From: Streptomyces pluripotens
GTDB taxonomy: Bacteria > Actinomycetota > Actinomycetes > Streptomycetales > Streptomycetaceae
Length of the DNA stretch: 64,000 bases
Assembly: GCF_000802245.2 (NCBI RefSeq)
Contig: NZ_CP021080.1
Location: 1,798,001-1,862,000 of the forward strand
Direction: 5' to 3'
Shown here: positions 7,120 through 15,203 of the stretch, piece by piece
Numbering within the stretch: the stretch's first letter is position 1
How the letters are laid out: each line of letters opens with the position of its first letter
Position numbers and translations under genes: made by a program
Notes under the pieces: generated by a model
Database searches by the model: none
Seen by the model: only the letters and a program-made list of their open reading frames with translations
Told to the model about the DNA's origin: nothing

Positions 7120-8361
7120 GTGCCCGAGCAGCCGATCGACGTACCCGACCTGCCCGCCCCCTTCGGCGCCGCCGACGCGGCCGACCCGTACCCGTCGTAC
7201 GACCGGCTGCGCGCGTCGGGCGGCATGCGGAGGATCCGGATCCGGCCGGGGCTCGCACCCTGGATCGTCTCCCGGTACGAGGACGTGCGCGAGGTGCTCG
7301 GAGACGAACGACTGAGCACAGATCCGGCCACCACCACCGAGGAGGTGCGCGCCGCCATCCGGAGAGGCCGGGCGGAGGAGCAGGTCGCCCTGCTCGGGCG
7401 CAACCTGCTCAGCGTGGACCCGCCGGACCACACGCGGATGCGCCGCGTGATGTCCCGCGCGCTCACCGCCCGGCGCGCCGCCGATCTGGAGAAACCCGTC
7501 ACCCGGCTGGCCGACGAACTCCTCGACGAGCTCGGACGACGCAGCGAGGCGGACCTCCTGGCCGACTACACGCTGCCGGTCGCCGTGAGCGTCGTCTGCC
7601 GGATCATCGGGATACCCGAGCGGGACCACGGACTCTTCCGGGGCTGGGGGCGGGCCCTGGTGCGCGCCGAACTGGAGGACATGACCGCGTTCGACCGCGT
7701 CAGCGACGAGATGGCGGAGTACTTCGTCCCGTTCATCCTCGGCAAGCGGCGCTCCCCCGGCGACGACCTGGTCAGCGTGCTGGCCTCGGCGCGGGACGAG
7801 GAGCGGCTCGACGACCACGAGCTGATCTCCCTCGTCTACCAACTCTTCTTCGCCGGGCACGAGAGCAGCGCCTACTTCATGGCCAACGCCGTGCTCACGC
7901 TGCTGCGGCATCCCGCCGAGCTCGCCCGACTGCGCGCGGACCCGGAACTACTGCCCGGGGCGATCGAGGAGCTGCTGCGCTACGAGGGCTCGGTCAAGGT
8001 GCCGACCTGGCGTTTCGCCAAACAGGACCTGGTGATCGCGGGTACGGCCGTCGCCAGGGGCGAACCGGTCCTGGCCCTCCTGGCGTCCGCGGGCCGCGAC
8101 CCCGAGCGCCACCCCGAGGGTGCCGGCGCGCTGCGCATCGACCGTGTCGACACCGCACACCTGGCCTTCAGCCATGGCATCCACCACTGCATGGGTGCCG
8201 CGGTCGGCAGACTGGAGTCCCGGGTCGCCGTCTCCCGGCTGCTCGACCGCTTCCCGGACCTGCGGCTGTCCGTGCCGGAAGACTCGCTGCGCTGGCGGGT
8301 CAACCTGATGATGCGGGGTGTCCGCGAGCTCCCGGTCACCGTGGGCAGGCCGGCGCTCTGA
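7120..8361 (+). CDS. Cytochrome P450, divergent from the azole-peptide operon
   Basis: The start GTG 7120 (VPEQPIDVPDLPAPF) lies five bases after AAGGAG, giving 413 residues, the normal length for a soluble bacterial P450. The I-helix oxygen-binding motif is FFAGHESS, the K-helix ExxR is within AIEELLRYEG, and the haem loop is FSHGIHHCMG with the Cys thiolate ligand. An HTRMRRVMSRALTARR segment matches the C-helix. Such enzymes hydroxylate or cross-link natural products using ferredoxin electrons; no ferredoxin gene is adjacent. Divergence across a shared regulatory gap from the precursor operon suggests it acts on the peptide, but it could also be an unrelated neighbour. Confidence 0.93.
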   Translation: MPEQPIDVPDLPAPFGAADAADPYPSYDRLRASGGMRRIRIRPGLAPWIVSRYEDVREVLGDERLSTDPATTTEEVRAAIRRGRAEEQVALLGRNLLSVDPPDHTRMRRVMSRALTARRAADLEKPVTRLADELLDELGRRSEADLLADYTLPVAVSVVCRIIGIPERDHGLFRGWGRALVRAELEDMTAFDRVSDEMAEYFVPFILGKRRSPGDDLVSVLASARDEERLDDHELISLVYQLFFAGHESSAYFMANAVLTLLRHPAELARLRADPELLPGAIEELLRYEGSVKVPTWRFAKQDLVIAGTAVARGEPVLALLASAGRDPERHPEGAGALRIDRVDTAHLAFSHGIHHCMGAAVGRLESRVAVSRLLDRFPDLRLSVPEDSLRWRVNLMMRGVRELPVTVGRPAL

Positions 8362-8527
8362 CCGCTTCCCCCAGCGGATCAGCGCCCTGACCCGGTCACC
8401 GGCCGTCCCCGGATCCCGACCCTCAGGTACGTTTTGCCGCGCCTAGGGCCGTTCGGGACCTCCTCATGGGACGCGGCAGGTGCACACTGGACACCGGGAA
8501 GAGAGCCTGACTGCGGGGTGATGCAAG

Positions 8528-9448
8528 ATGCAGAGCCGCTTCCGGAACGACCGGCGGCTGACCATGCGTATGGGTTTCACGATGTTTCTGCTCGGGTTGC
8601 TGTACGTGGGGTTCATCGCGGCGTTGATCGTGCTGCTGAAGTCGTGGCTGCTGGTCGTCGTCCTGATCGGCGCGATGTTCGTGGCGCAGTTCTGGTTCTC
8701 CGACCGGATCGCCATGTTTGCGATGCGCGGGCGGGTCGTGGAGCGGGAAGAGTATCCCGAGCTGCACGCGGTGGTGGACCGGCTGTGCGCGATCGCGGAC
8801 ATGCCGAAGCCGGTGGTCGCCGTTTCAGACATGGACATGCCGAACGCCTTCGCGACCGGACGCAACCCCGATCACGCCGTGGTCTGCGTGACCACCGGAC
8901 TGCTGCGCCGACTGGAGCCCGCCGAGCTGGAGGGCGTGCTGGCGCACGAGCTGTCGCACGTGGCGCACAAGGACGTCGCCGTGATCACCATCGCATCGTT
9001 CCTCGGGGTAATCGCCGGGCTGATCGTACGGTTCGCCTTCTACTCGCAGCTCTTCGGCGGCGGCCGCAGGGACCAGAACACCGCCGTCATCTTCGCCGCG
9101 GTGATGGGAGTCTCGGCGGCCGTGTACGCGATCAGCTTCCTCCTGATCCGGGCCCTGTCCCGGTACCGGGAACTGGCAGCCGACCGGGCCGCCGCGCATC
9201 TGACCGGCCGGCCCTCCGCGCTCGCGGCGGCGCTCACCAAGGTCACGGGGGACATCGCCCGTATTCCGACCAAGGACCTGCGCACGGCCCAGGCGTTCAA
9301 CGCGTTCTATTTCACCCCGGCGACCGGCAGGGAACCCGGCATCGAGCGCTACTTCTCCACCCATCCGACCCTGGAGCAGCGGCTGGACCAGCTGGGCCGG
9401 ATCTCGACGGAGCTGGGCGAGGCCGCCACCCCGGAGCAGGCGGACTGA
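8528..9448 (+). CDS. htpX: HtpX-like M48 membrane zinc metalloprotease
   Basis: This 306-residue protein has two N-terminal membrane helices (about 15-34 and 38-55), the zinc motif HELSH at 140-144, two further helices (about 152-172 and 186-206) and the third ligand Glu215 in RYRELAADRA. This is the HtpX layout. HtpX proteases degrade misfolded membrane proteins from the cytoplasmic face. The gene is followed after about 30 bp by pspAB, a pairing common in actinobacteria and consistent with envelope-stress duty. The start is ATG 8528; no clear stress promoter was identified in the 165-bp gap before it. Confidence 0.92.
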   Translation: MQSRFRNDRRLTMRMGFTMFLLGLLYVGFIAALIVLLKSWLLVVVLIGAMFVAQFWFSDRIAMFAMRGRVVEREEYPELHAVVDRLCAIADMPKPVVAVSDMDMPNAFATGRNPDHAVVCVTTGLLRRLEPAELEGVLAHELSHVAHKDVAVITIASFLGVIAGLIVRFAFYSQLFGGGRRDQNTAVIFAAVMGVSAAVYAISFLLIRALSRYRELAADRAAAHLTGRPSALAAALTKVTGDIARIPTKDLRTAQAFNAFYFTPATGREPGIERYFSTHPTLEQRLDQLGRISTELGEAATPEQAD

Positions 9449-9480
9449 GGACCATGGAACTGCGGAAGGCGGACTGAGCG

Positions 9481-10065
9481 TTGGGCCTGCTGGACATTCT
9501 GCTGGGGCGTACGAAGCCGGTCGCGCCCAATCTCGACCAGTTGTTCGCGCTGCCCTCAGCTGCGGTCGCCCTGGAGGCGGCGGCCGGATTCACACCGACC
9601 GGATGCGGAGCGGTGTGCTTCGCCACGGTGGAGGGCGCGGCCTTCGAGCAGACCCATCGGGAGGTACAGGCCCTGCTGGATGCGGACACCGACCGCACCG
9701 GCCCTCCGGTGGAGCTGCGACAGGACGACTACGGATACTCCTGGCTGGTGTCCCGGCGGGCTCCCGACCAGCTCCCGCAGCTCGTCAACGACCTGCACGC
9801 GGTGAACAGCTCCATGGAGGTCAACGGCTTCGGACCGCAGCTGCTGTGCTCCCTGGCGGTGTTCACGGACGACGCCGGGCGGAAGCTGGCCCTGGTCTAT
9901 CTCTACAAGCGCGGCACCTATTACCCGTTCGCGCCCCTGCCCGGTACCGGCGAGCGGCGGGACAACGCGCTGGAGCTGCGGGTGAAGGCGGCCCTCGCGG
10001 ACGACCTGCGGATCGAGCAGGACCTCGGCCGCTGGTTCCCGGTGTGGGGCGCACCCGGCCTGTGA
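9481..10065 (+). CDS. pspAB: PspA-associated protein PspAB
   Basis: This 194-residue protein starts at TTG 9481 (MGLLDILLGRTKP) after GGACTGAGCG. It matches my memory of the PspAB family: the GLLDxLxGRxK start, an FxxATVEGAAFEQTHREVQALL segment, YGYSWLV, and a late LALVYLYKRGTYYPFAPL segment. Its biochemical function is not established. The family is associated with PspA and HtpX in envelope stress responses. It directly follows htpX and is probably co-transcribed. No membrane segment is visible, so it is probably cytoplasmic or peripheral. Confidence 0.85.
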   Translation: MGLLDILLGRTKPVAPNLDQLFALPSAAVALEAAAGFTPTGCGAVCFATVEGAAFEQTHREVQALLDADTDRTGPPVELRQDDYGYSWLVSRRAPDQLPQLVNDLHAVNSSMEVNGFGPQLLCSLAVFTDDAGRKLALVYLYKRGTYYPFAPLPGTGERRDNALELRVKAALADDLRIEQDLGRWFPVWGAPGL

Positions 10066-10211
10066 CTCGGGGGGCTCTGGCCCACCGGTTCTCCTCCCGC
10101 CCTGACGCCGGCCCGGCACCTGGCCCCGAAGGGCGTTCCCCCGGTCTGCCGCCCGGTACCGGCGCCCGCGGGGTACGCCCGGTGGTGCTCGTTCAAGCGC
10201 CTCCGCACCCG

Positions 10212-10230
10212 GTGACCGGCAGCCGGTCAC
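10212..10230. terminator. Short hairpin between convergent pspAB and DUF2252 genes
   Basis: GTGACCGG and CCGGTCAC pair perfectly around a 3-base loop, overlapping the stop codon of the DUF2252 gene. It could serve both convergent genes, but there is no T-tract. Confidence 0.4.
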
Positions 10231-11567
10231 ACTCCGGGCGCGGCCGTCACCACACCCGCCGCGATGGCCGCGCCCAGGGTGGCGTGGTCGGTGACGGTCT
10301 GGTCGGCGTAGGCGAGGGCGAAGTCGGCGACGGCCCGGTCGAAGGTGTTGGCGCCGCCGAGGTAGGCGGCGATGGCGATGCGGTCGCCGGAGCGGGCGTG
10401 GGCCCGCGCGAGGGTGGTACCGCACAGGCGGGCGTAGGCGAGGAGCCCTGCGGGGTTCATGCCGGCGACGTCCGCCGATTTCCTCCCGTCACGCAGTCGG
10501 CGCCAGTAGAAGGCACGGCCCTGCGGTCCCGTCATCCAGCCCAGGAAGATGTCCGAGGCGGACTGCAGCAGCCGCTGCCCGGCGACGACCCGGTGCCCGG
10601 GGTGGATGAACGGCCCGCTCGGCAGGTGTTCCTCCAGCACCGCCGTGCGCGCCTCCTTGATCTGCAGGAACAGCGGGTCGTCGGTGTCGCGCCCGGCGAG
10701 CAGCACGATGAAACAGCGCAGGCCGACGCTGCCGACGCCGACGACCTTGCGGGCGGCGTCGACGAAGCGGTAGCGGTCGAGCAGCTGGCGGCGCTCCTCG
10801 GAGAGGGTGGAACGATAGTCACTGAAGATCTTCCGTAGGCAGGCCGTGTCGGGAGCACCGGCGGGTTCGAGGAGCGGCGGGTCGTGGATGATTCGGCGCT
10901 GGCCGTCGACGACCTCGGTCAGCTTGCCGAGGGCCTGGAGGCTGGTGCGGCGACGGGCACGGGTGAGGCTGGACTCGGCTCGGCGCCGGCCGCGCGACGA
11001 CCGGATGAGGGGCAGCAGGCTGTCGGCGTCGACCCGCTCGTACCAGACGTGCAGTTCACCGAGCCCGGCCAGCCGCCGCATGGCGGCGCGGTAGCCGTGC
11101 ACGGCGGCCTGCGCTGCCGCGTGTGCCTCGCCCTCGCTGTGCCCGTTCTCCCGGGCGGCGACGGCGACGCTGGCCGCGAGGCGTTTGACGTCCCATTCGA
11201 AGGGACCGGGGAAGGTTTCGTCGAAGTCGTTGAGGTCGAAGAGCAGAGCGCGTTCCGGGGAGGCACACAGCCCGAAGTTCAACAGGTGGGCGTCACCGCA
11301 GAGCTGCACGGTCAGACCGGTGTGCGGCTGGGCGGCCAGGTCGGCGGCCATCACGGCGGCGGCACCGCGCAGGAAGGCGAGCGGTGAGGCGGCCATCCTG
11401 CCGTACCTGATCGCCAGCAACTCGGGCAACCGGTCGCGTCCCTGCCGCTCCAGCACCGCGACGGGATCGTTCCGCTCGGCGGACGCGAGCCAGCGGCCGT
11501 GCGCGGAGCGCGAGACGCGCTTGCGGGCGCCTTTGCCGAGTTGGGCCCGGTCCTCTGGGGTGCTCAT
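10227..11567 (-). CDS. DUF2252 family protein
   Basis: This 446-residue protein starts at ATG 11567 (MSTPEDRAQLGKGARKRVSR). Family features include RYGRMAASPLAFLRGAA, QLCGDAHLLNFGLCASPERALLFDLNDFDETFPGPFEWDVKRLAASV, and a GVGSVGLRCFIVLLAGRD segment. The GDAH..N...D.NDFD pattern resembles the catalytic loop and DFG-type metal site of aminoglycoside phosphotransferase/kinase-like folds, so a small-molecule phosphotransferase is possible, but no function is established. It stands alone, convergent with pspAB and divergent from the truncated AlkZ-like gene. Confidence 0.9.
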   Translation of the reverse strand: MSTPEDRAQLGKGARKRVSRSAHGRWLASAERNDPVAVLERQGRDRLPELLAIRYGRMAASPLAFLRGAAAVMAADLAAQPHTGLTVQLCGDAHLLNFGLCASPERALLFDLNDFDETFPGPFEWDVKRLAASVAVAARENGHSEGEAHAAAQAAVHGYRAAMRRLAGLGELHVWYERVDADSLLPLIRSSRGRRRAESSLTRARRRTSLQALGKLTEVVDGQRRIIHDPPLLEPAGAPDTACLRKIFSDYRSTLSEERRQLLDRYRFVDAARKVVGVGSVGLRCFIVLLAGRDTDDPLFLQIKEARTAVLEEHLPSGPFIHPGHRVVAGQRLLQSASDIFLGWMTGPQGRAFYWRRLRDGRKSADVAGMNPAGLLAYARLCGTTLARAHARSGDRIAIAAYLGGANTFDRAVADFALAYADQTVTDHATLGAAIAAGVVTAAPGV

Positions 11568-11774
11568 ACGGCGGCCTCTTTCCGGATCGCTCCCGTCACC
11601 TCCTGATCGCAGTCAAGGACAGGTGGGCGCCACGGCGCATGCGCAGTCCGGCGAACGGGTGACGGGAACAACGGGTGACGGAGCCCGGGAGGGGCACGGA
11701 GACGAACGCGGACCTGGGCGAAGGCCTGAGCCGGGACCGATAGTCAGTGGCGTCGGCGACCATGCTGACAGGAT

Positions 11775-12518
11775 GTGGTGGCATCGAGGAGGTCGGCGGA
11801 CGAGCCCCGGTTGAGCGAGCAGTTCGTGTACGCGGCTGGGAAGAGCTACGAGGGCCTGCACACGGTCTCCTCCCGCCTGCTGCGGGTGCTCGGTGTCGAA
11901 GGCAAGGTGGTCCGGGGCCGCCCGCTCGGCTCCTGGACGTCCAGCCGGTTCCGCTGGGCACCTGCGCCCGAGCACCCGGAACTGGACACCGCCGAGGCCC
12001 AGGCGCGGCTGCTGGGCCGCTGGCTGGGGGTGTGCGGCCCGGCGACGGAGGCGGACCTGAAGTGGTGGACGGGCTGGCGGGTGACCGAGGTACGCCGGGC
12101 CCTGGCAGCGGTCGGAGCGTGGGAGGTTTCCCTGGACGAGGGCACCGGGTACGTCTGCGCGGACGACCTGGCCCCGGTCCCGGACCCGGGGGAACCCTGG
12201 GCGGCCCTGCTCCCGGCCCTCGACCCGACGGCGATGGCCTGGCGGCAGCGGGACTGGTACCTCCCCGCGCAGCTGCGCCCGCTCCTCTTCGACCGCAGCG
12301 GCAACGTGGGACCGACGGTGTGGTGGAACGGCCGGGTGGTGGGCGGCTGGGCACAGCGCGCGGACGGCGAGATCGCGTGGCGGATCCCCGAGGAGGCCGC
12401 ACGGCGAGAGGCTGCTGCGGCGGTGGCGTCGGCGGCTGAACGGTTGCACGGGTGGCTGGGGACGACCCGGGTGACGCCGCGGTTCCGGACGCCGCTGGAA
12501 CGGGAGCTGTCCGCTTGA
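11775..12518 (+). pseudogene. N-terminally truncated AlkZ/YcaQ-like winged-helix protein
   Basis: A frame from GTG 11775 encodes 247 residues resembling the C-terminal part of AlkZ/YcaQ-type (HTH_42) DNA glycosylases: LDTAEAQARLLGRWLGVCGPATEADLKWWTGW, LLPALDPTAMAWRQRDWYL, and FDRSGNVGPTVWWNGRVVGGWAQR. Family members are usually 350-400 residues. The N-terminal winged helices carrying the catalytic region are absent, and only about 200 bp separate it from the divergent DUF2252 gene, leaving no room for them. It is either a decayed copy or a short paralogue. The intact 3' half with normal codon use argues for fairly recent truncation. Confidence 0.65.
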
Positions 12519-12564
12519 GCACGGTGCCGGGTGCCCCGTGCTCCGGAGCACCCGGCGCCGCGGC

Positions 12565-12885
12565 TCACCGCGAGTAGCGCATCAGTGCCCGCACCATGTG
12601 GCAGGTCGTGTCCGACGGCGGGTGCACACCGATGCCCTCCGCCGTGCTGCGTATCGTCTCGTTGCGGGCCTGGTCCGGCAGGAAGACCCCGGAGTCGAGC
12701 AGTGCGATGGCGAGGCGCATGGCCTTCAGGCGGCGGTTGTGGCTGACGTACCACTCGCGCGGACGTCCGGCCGGCAGTGGACGCTTGTCCACCGGCACGT
12801 AGGGCGAGTCGAGCAGCACGGAGCGCTTGGCGGTGGACTGGGTCGGCAACGGCTTCGGCTTGAGTGCGGCAGCGGGCACAGGCAT
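12565..12885 (-). CDS. Conserved-looking hypothetical protein, 106 residues
   Basis: The frame starts at ATG 12885 (MPVPAAALKPKPLPTQ) with GGAGG almost touching the start, so a slightly downstream initiation is possible. The sequence ends LDSGVFLPDQARNETIRSTAEGIGVHPPSDTTCHMVRALMRYSR. The SHNRRLKAMRLAIALLDSG part looks helical. There is no signal peptide or membrane segment. I do not recognise a domain, but the balanced amino-acid composition supports a real small cytoplasmic protein. It is monocistronic, and its upstream gap of about 210 bp is free of other genes. Confidence 0.65.
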   Translation of the reverse strand: MPVPAAALKPKPLPTQSTAKRSVLLDSPYVPVDKRPLPAGRPREWYVSHNRRLKAMRLAIALLDSGVFLPDQARNETIRSTAEGIGVHPPSDTTCHMVRALMRYSR

Positions 12886-13097
12886 CCTCCTGTCGCGGTC
12901 AGGCAGCCCACCGGGGGTCCGGCGACTGCCTCGAACACTGCTTCCAGTGTACCGGCGGGCACTGACAGCCAGGGTTCCCGGCGACGAACAAATGCCCAGT
13001 TGAGAAGGGACGTTGTCGCCGTGTCACTGCAGTTCGAGGAGTGCCGGTCGTGGCGCGTGAAATTCGAACAGAGCCGATGGCGAGTAGCGTGTCCCGC

Positions 13098-13466
13098 ATG
13101 GAGGTCTGGATCAATCCGGCGTGTTCCAAGTGCCGCGGCGCGCTCAGCCTGCTCGATGCCGAGGGAGCCGACTACACCGTCCGCCGGTACCTGGAGGACG
13201 TGCCGGGCAAGGACGAGATCAGGGCCGTGCTCAAGCGGCTGGACCTCGAACCGTGGGACATCACCCGGACCCAGGAGACGGCCGCGAAGGAACTGGGCCT
13301 GAAGGAGTGGCCACGGGAGGCAGGCGCGAGGGAGCGCTGGATCACCGCGCTCGCCGAGCACCCCAGGCTGATCCAGCGCCCGATCATCACCGCCGCCGAC
13401 GGCACCGCCCTGGTAGCGCGCACCGAGGAGGCCGTACGCGCGGCACTGGCCCGCGGCACGAGCTGA
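13098..13466 (+). CDS. ArsC/Spx-like thioredoxin-fold protein
   Basis: From ATG 13098 (MEVWINPACSKCRGALSLL) the product has 122 residues, the normal size of the ArsC/YffB family. The N-terminal strand leads into CSKC, a CxxC redox pair where classical ArsC has a single Cys, followed by YTVRRYLEDVPGKDEIRAVLKRLDLEP and the cis-Pro region LIQRPIITADGT. The family includes glutaredoxin-linked arsenate reductases and Spx-type regulators; the CxxC form suggests a general thiol oxidoreductase. In-frame starts at 13041 and 13077 exist but precede the conserved region. No arsenic resistance genes are adjacent, so the function is open. Confidence 0.82.
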   Translation: MEVWINPACSKCRGALSLLDAEGADYTVRRYLEDVPGKDEIRAVLKRLDLEPWDITRTQETAAKELGLKEWPREAGARERWITALAEHPRLIQRPIITAADGTALVARTEEAVRAALARGTS

Positions 13467-13586
13467 GCTCTGTCCAACTGCCTTGTGGTACAGGTCACTT
13501 GCTGGAACTTCCGGCGTTGCTGAGCAACCTCTTTCGGCATCCCGTACATAGCGGCGTACGCTCCCCTACCTCTTCAGGAGGCGCGC

Positions 13587-14276
13587 ATGTCGCGCAGGAG
13601 AACTCTCAGTACGAGGAAGAAGATCGCGCTCCTTGCGAGCGCCGCGGCGGTGGCGGGCGGCGGAGCCTTCGCCCTGGCCACCACCTCGAACGCCGCCCAG
13701 CCCGCACGGCACGCCGGGACGCTGTCCGCCGCGGATTCGACGGTCTGCCAGGGGTTGGCCACGGCCCTCGGCAACAACCAGAAGTTCATCGACGGCCAGC
13801 GGGCGAACCCGGATGCCCAGTCGGAAGCCCGGATCGCCAACCGCCAGGCGGTCATCAAGGAGATCAAACGCAAGCAGGCCGCGTCCGGCTGCACGGTTGG
13901 GGAGTCGGCTCAGGGCTCCCAGACCGGACAGCAGGGCAACCAACAGGGCAACCAGCAGGCCGGCGGCGCCCAGCAGAGCGCACAGCCCGCACAGTCTGGT
14001 GCCGCGGGAGGCGGCGCCGCGGCATCCGGTCAGCAGGTGTGCAAGGGCTCCACCGTGACCCTGTCCGGCGAGGGCGGCGCCCCGGCCGCGTCCAGCAACC
14101 AGTTCCCGGCGGGCACGACCCTGAAGGTCACCAACCTGGACAACAACAAGTCCACGACGGTGAAGGTCACCTCCGTCTCGGGCAGTTGCGTCCTGCTGAA
14201 CAACGCGGCCTTCGAACAGGTGCGGGAGCCCGGCAAGTTCCTCATCCGTCACGCGGTGATCGAGAAGGTGGGGTGA
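13587..14276 (+). CDS. Secreted protein with Q/N-rich linker and RlpA-like C-terminal domain
   Basis: The start ATG 13587 follows AGGAGG. The 229-residue product has a signal peptide (SRRRTLSTRKK, then a hydrophobic core ending AATTSNAAQPA), a helical region with two Cys (TVCQGLATALGNNQKF ... AASGC), a Gln/Gly/Ala-rich linker (about residues 105-150), and a C-terminal beta-rich domain (KGSTVTLSGEGGAP ... FPAGTTLKVTNLDNNKSTTVKV ... LLNNAAFEQV). That last domain resembles double-psi beta-barrels of RlpA/expansin type. It shares helical-region-plus-linker design with the DUF1996 protein at 18301. A cell-surface or matrix role is inferred. Confidence 0.75.
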   Translation: MSRRRTLSTRKKIALLASAAAVAGGGAFALATTSNAAQPARHAGTLSAADSTVCQGLATALGNNQKFIDGQRANPDAQSEARIANRQAVIKEIKRKQAASGCTVGESAQGSQTGQQGNQQGNQQAGGAQQSAQPAQSGAAGGGAAASGQQVCKGSTVTLSGEGGAPAASSNQFPAGTTLKVTNLDNNKSTTVKVTSVSGSCVLLNNAAFEQVREPGKFLIRHAVIEKVG

Positions 14277-14279
14277 GGC

Positions 14280-15137
14280 TCAGGAACCGGACAGGAAAGG
14301 GGTGAGATGGCGGGTCAGGGCGGGCGGCGCGGCCTGCGGCAGCGCATGGTGGGAGACGTCCGGCAGCACGGCGATCTCCGCGTGCGGCAGCAGCGCACCG
14401 GCCCGGTCCGCCACCTCCCAGGGGTCATGGGTCCTGCTGTTCGCGGCCACGAGCAGCAGGACCGGCACGTTCAGGGCGCGCAACGCATCCGGTCCCGGGC
14501 GCGGGCCGGTCACCGGCTTCGCGGAGGGGAAGCCGGCGGCGGCCCGCTGGAGGTTCAGCCAGTCGGGGTCCAGGGGTGCGCCCCCGGTCTCCCAGGTGAG
14601 GAACGCGCTGACGCCGCGAGGCGTGGGGCGCAGCACCGTCGGCAGGGCGCGGATCAGATACGCCGCCTTGTACCCAGCGAAGCACTGGGTCGGGTCCAGG
14701 AGGAACAGGCGGCGCACCCGAGCGGGGGCGTGCAGGGCTTGGTGCAGGGCGATCCAGGCACCGTGGGAATGGCCACCCAGGTCGGCCGAGGATGCGCCCA
14801 GGCCGTCGAGGACGGCGTCCAGCCAGCCGGTCAGGTCGGCGACCGTACGGGGGTGGCGGTCGCCCGCCCGGCCGCTCAGGCCCGGGGCACCGATCAGGTC
14901 CACGGCGTACACCCGGCGGATCGAGGAAAGGGCGGCGACCTGGGCGTACCAGGACGCGGACGTCGCTCCGCCACCGCCCGGGAGCAGCAGCAGTGGCGGT
15001 GCGTCGCGCGGGCCGCAGGCGTTGACGCGCGTGTCGCCGAACGGGGTGCGGACCGTCAGCGCCGCGCGGTCGGCCGGCCATTTCGCCAGGACCTTGTCGT
15101 ACGCGACGCGGAAGCCGTCACGGTCGTATCCGGTCAT
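14280..15137 (-). CDS. Alpha/beta-hydrolase
   Basis: This 285-residue protein starts at ATG 15137 after AAGGGGGATCC. It has the oxyanion segment LLLLPGGGGATSASW, the nucleophile elbow GGHSHGAW (Ser in GxSxG), a DPxxV-type acid region near VPVLLLVAANSRTHDPWEV, and the catalytic His in VSHHALP close to the C-terminus. No signal peptide is visible, so it is cytoplasmic. The substrate is unknown. It is divergent from a MarR regulator with only 66 bp between starts, in which lies a perfect inverted repeat, so it is likely that regulator's target. A detoxifying esterase or lactonase role is plausible but not shown. Confidence 0.88.
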   Translation of the reverse strand: MTGYDRDGFRVAYDKVLAKWPADRAALTVRTPFGDTRVNACGPRDAPPLLLLPGGGGATSASWYAQVAALSSIRRVYAVDLIGAPGLSGRAGDRHPRTVADLTGWLDAVLDGLGASSADLGGHSHGAWIALHQALHAPARVRRLFLLDPTQCFAGYKAAYLIRALPTVLRPTPRGVSAFLTWETGGAPLDPDWLNLQRAAAGFPSAKPVTGPRPGPDALRALNVPVLLLVAANSRTHDPWEVADRAGALLPHAEIAVLPDVSHHALPQAAPPALTRHLTPFLSGS

Positions 15138-15148
15138 GGATCCCCCTT

Positions 15149-15171
15149 ATTATCTCGCTTACCAAGATAAT
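15149..15171. promoter_or_regulatory. Probable MarR operator in hydrolase/MarR divergon
   Basis: ATTATCT and AGATAAT form perfect 7-bp arms around a 9-bp spacer, strikingly AT-rich for this genome. The site lies between the hydrolase start (15137) and the MarR start (15204). Position and symmetry fit an autoregulatory MarR operator controlling both genes. Confidence 0.7.
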
Positions 15172-15203
15172 TGCTCGGCGAGATGATAGCCCGAGGAGTC
15201 ACT

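Noticed and set aside
6730..7911. 393-codon minus-strand frame across the P450 and the intergenic region
   Set aside because: It is antisense to P450 motifs, and its C-terminal part runs through the AT-rich regulatory gap; the precursor gene occupies the end in another frame.
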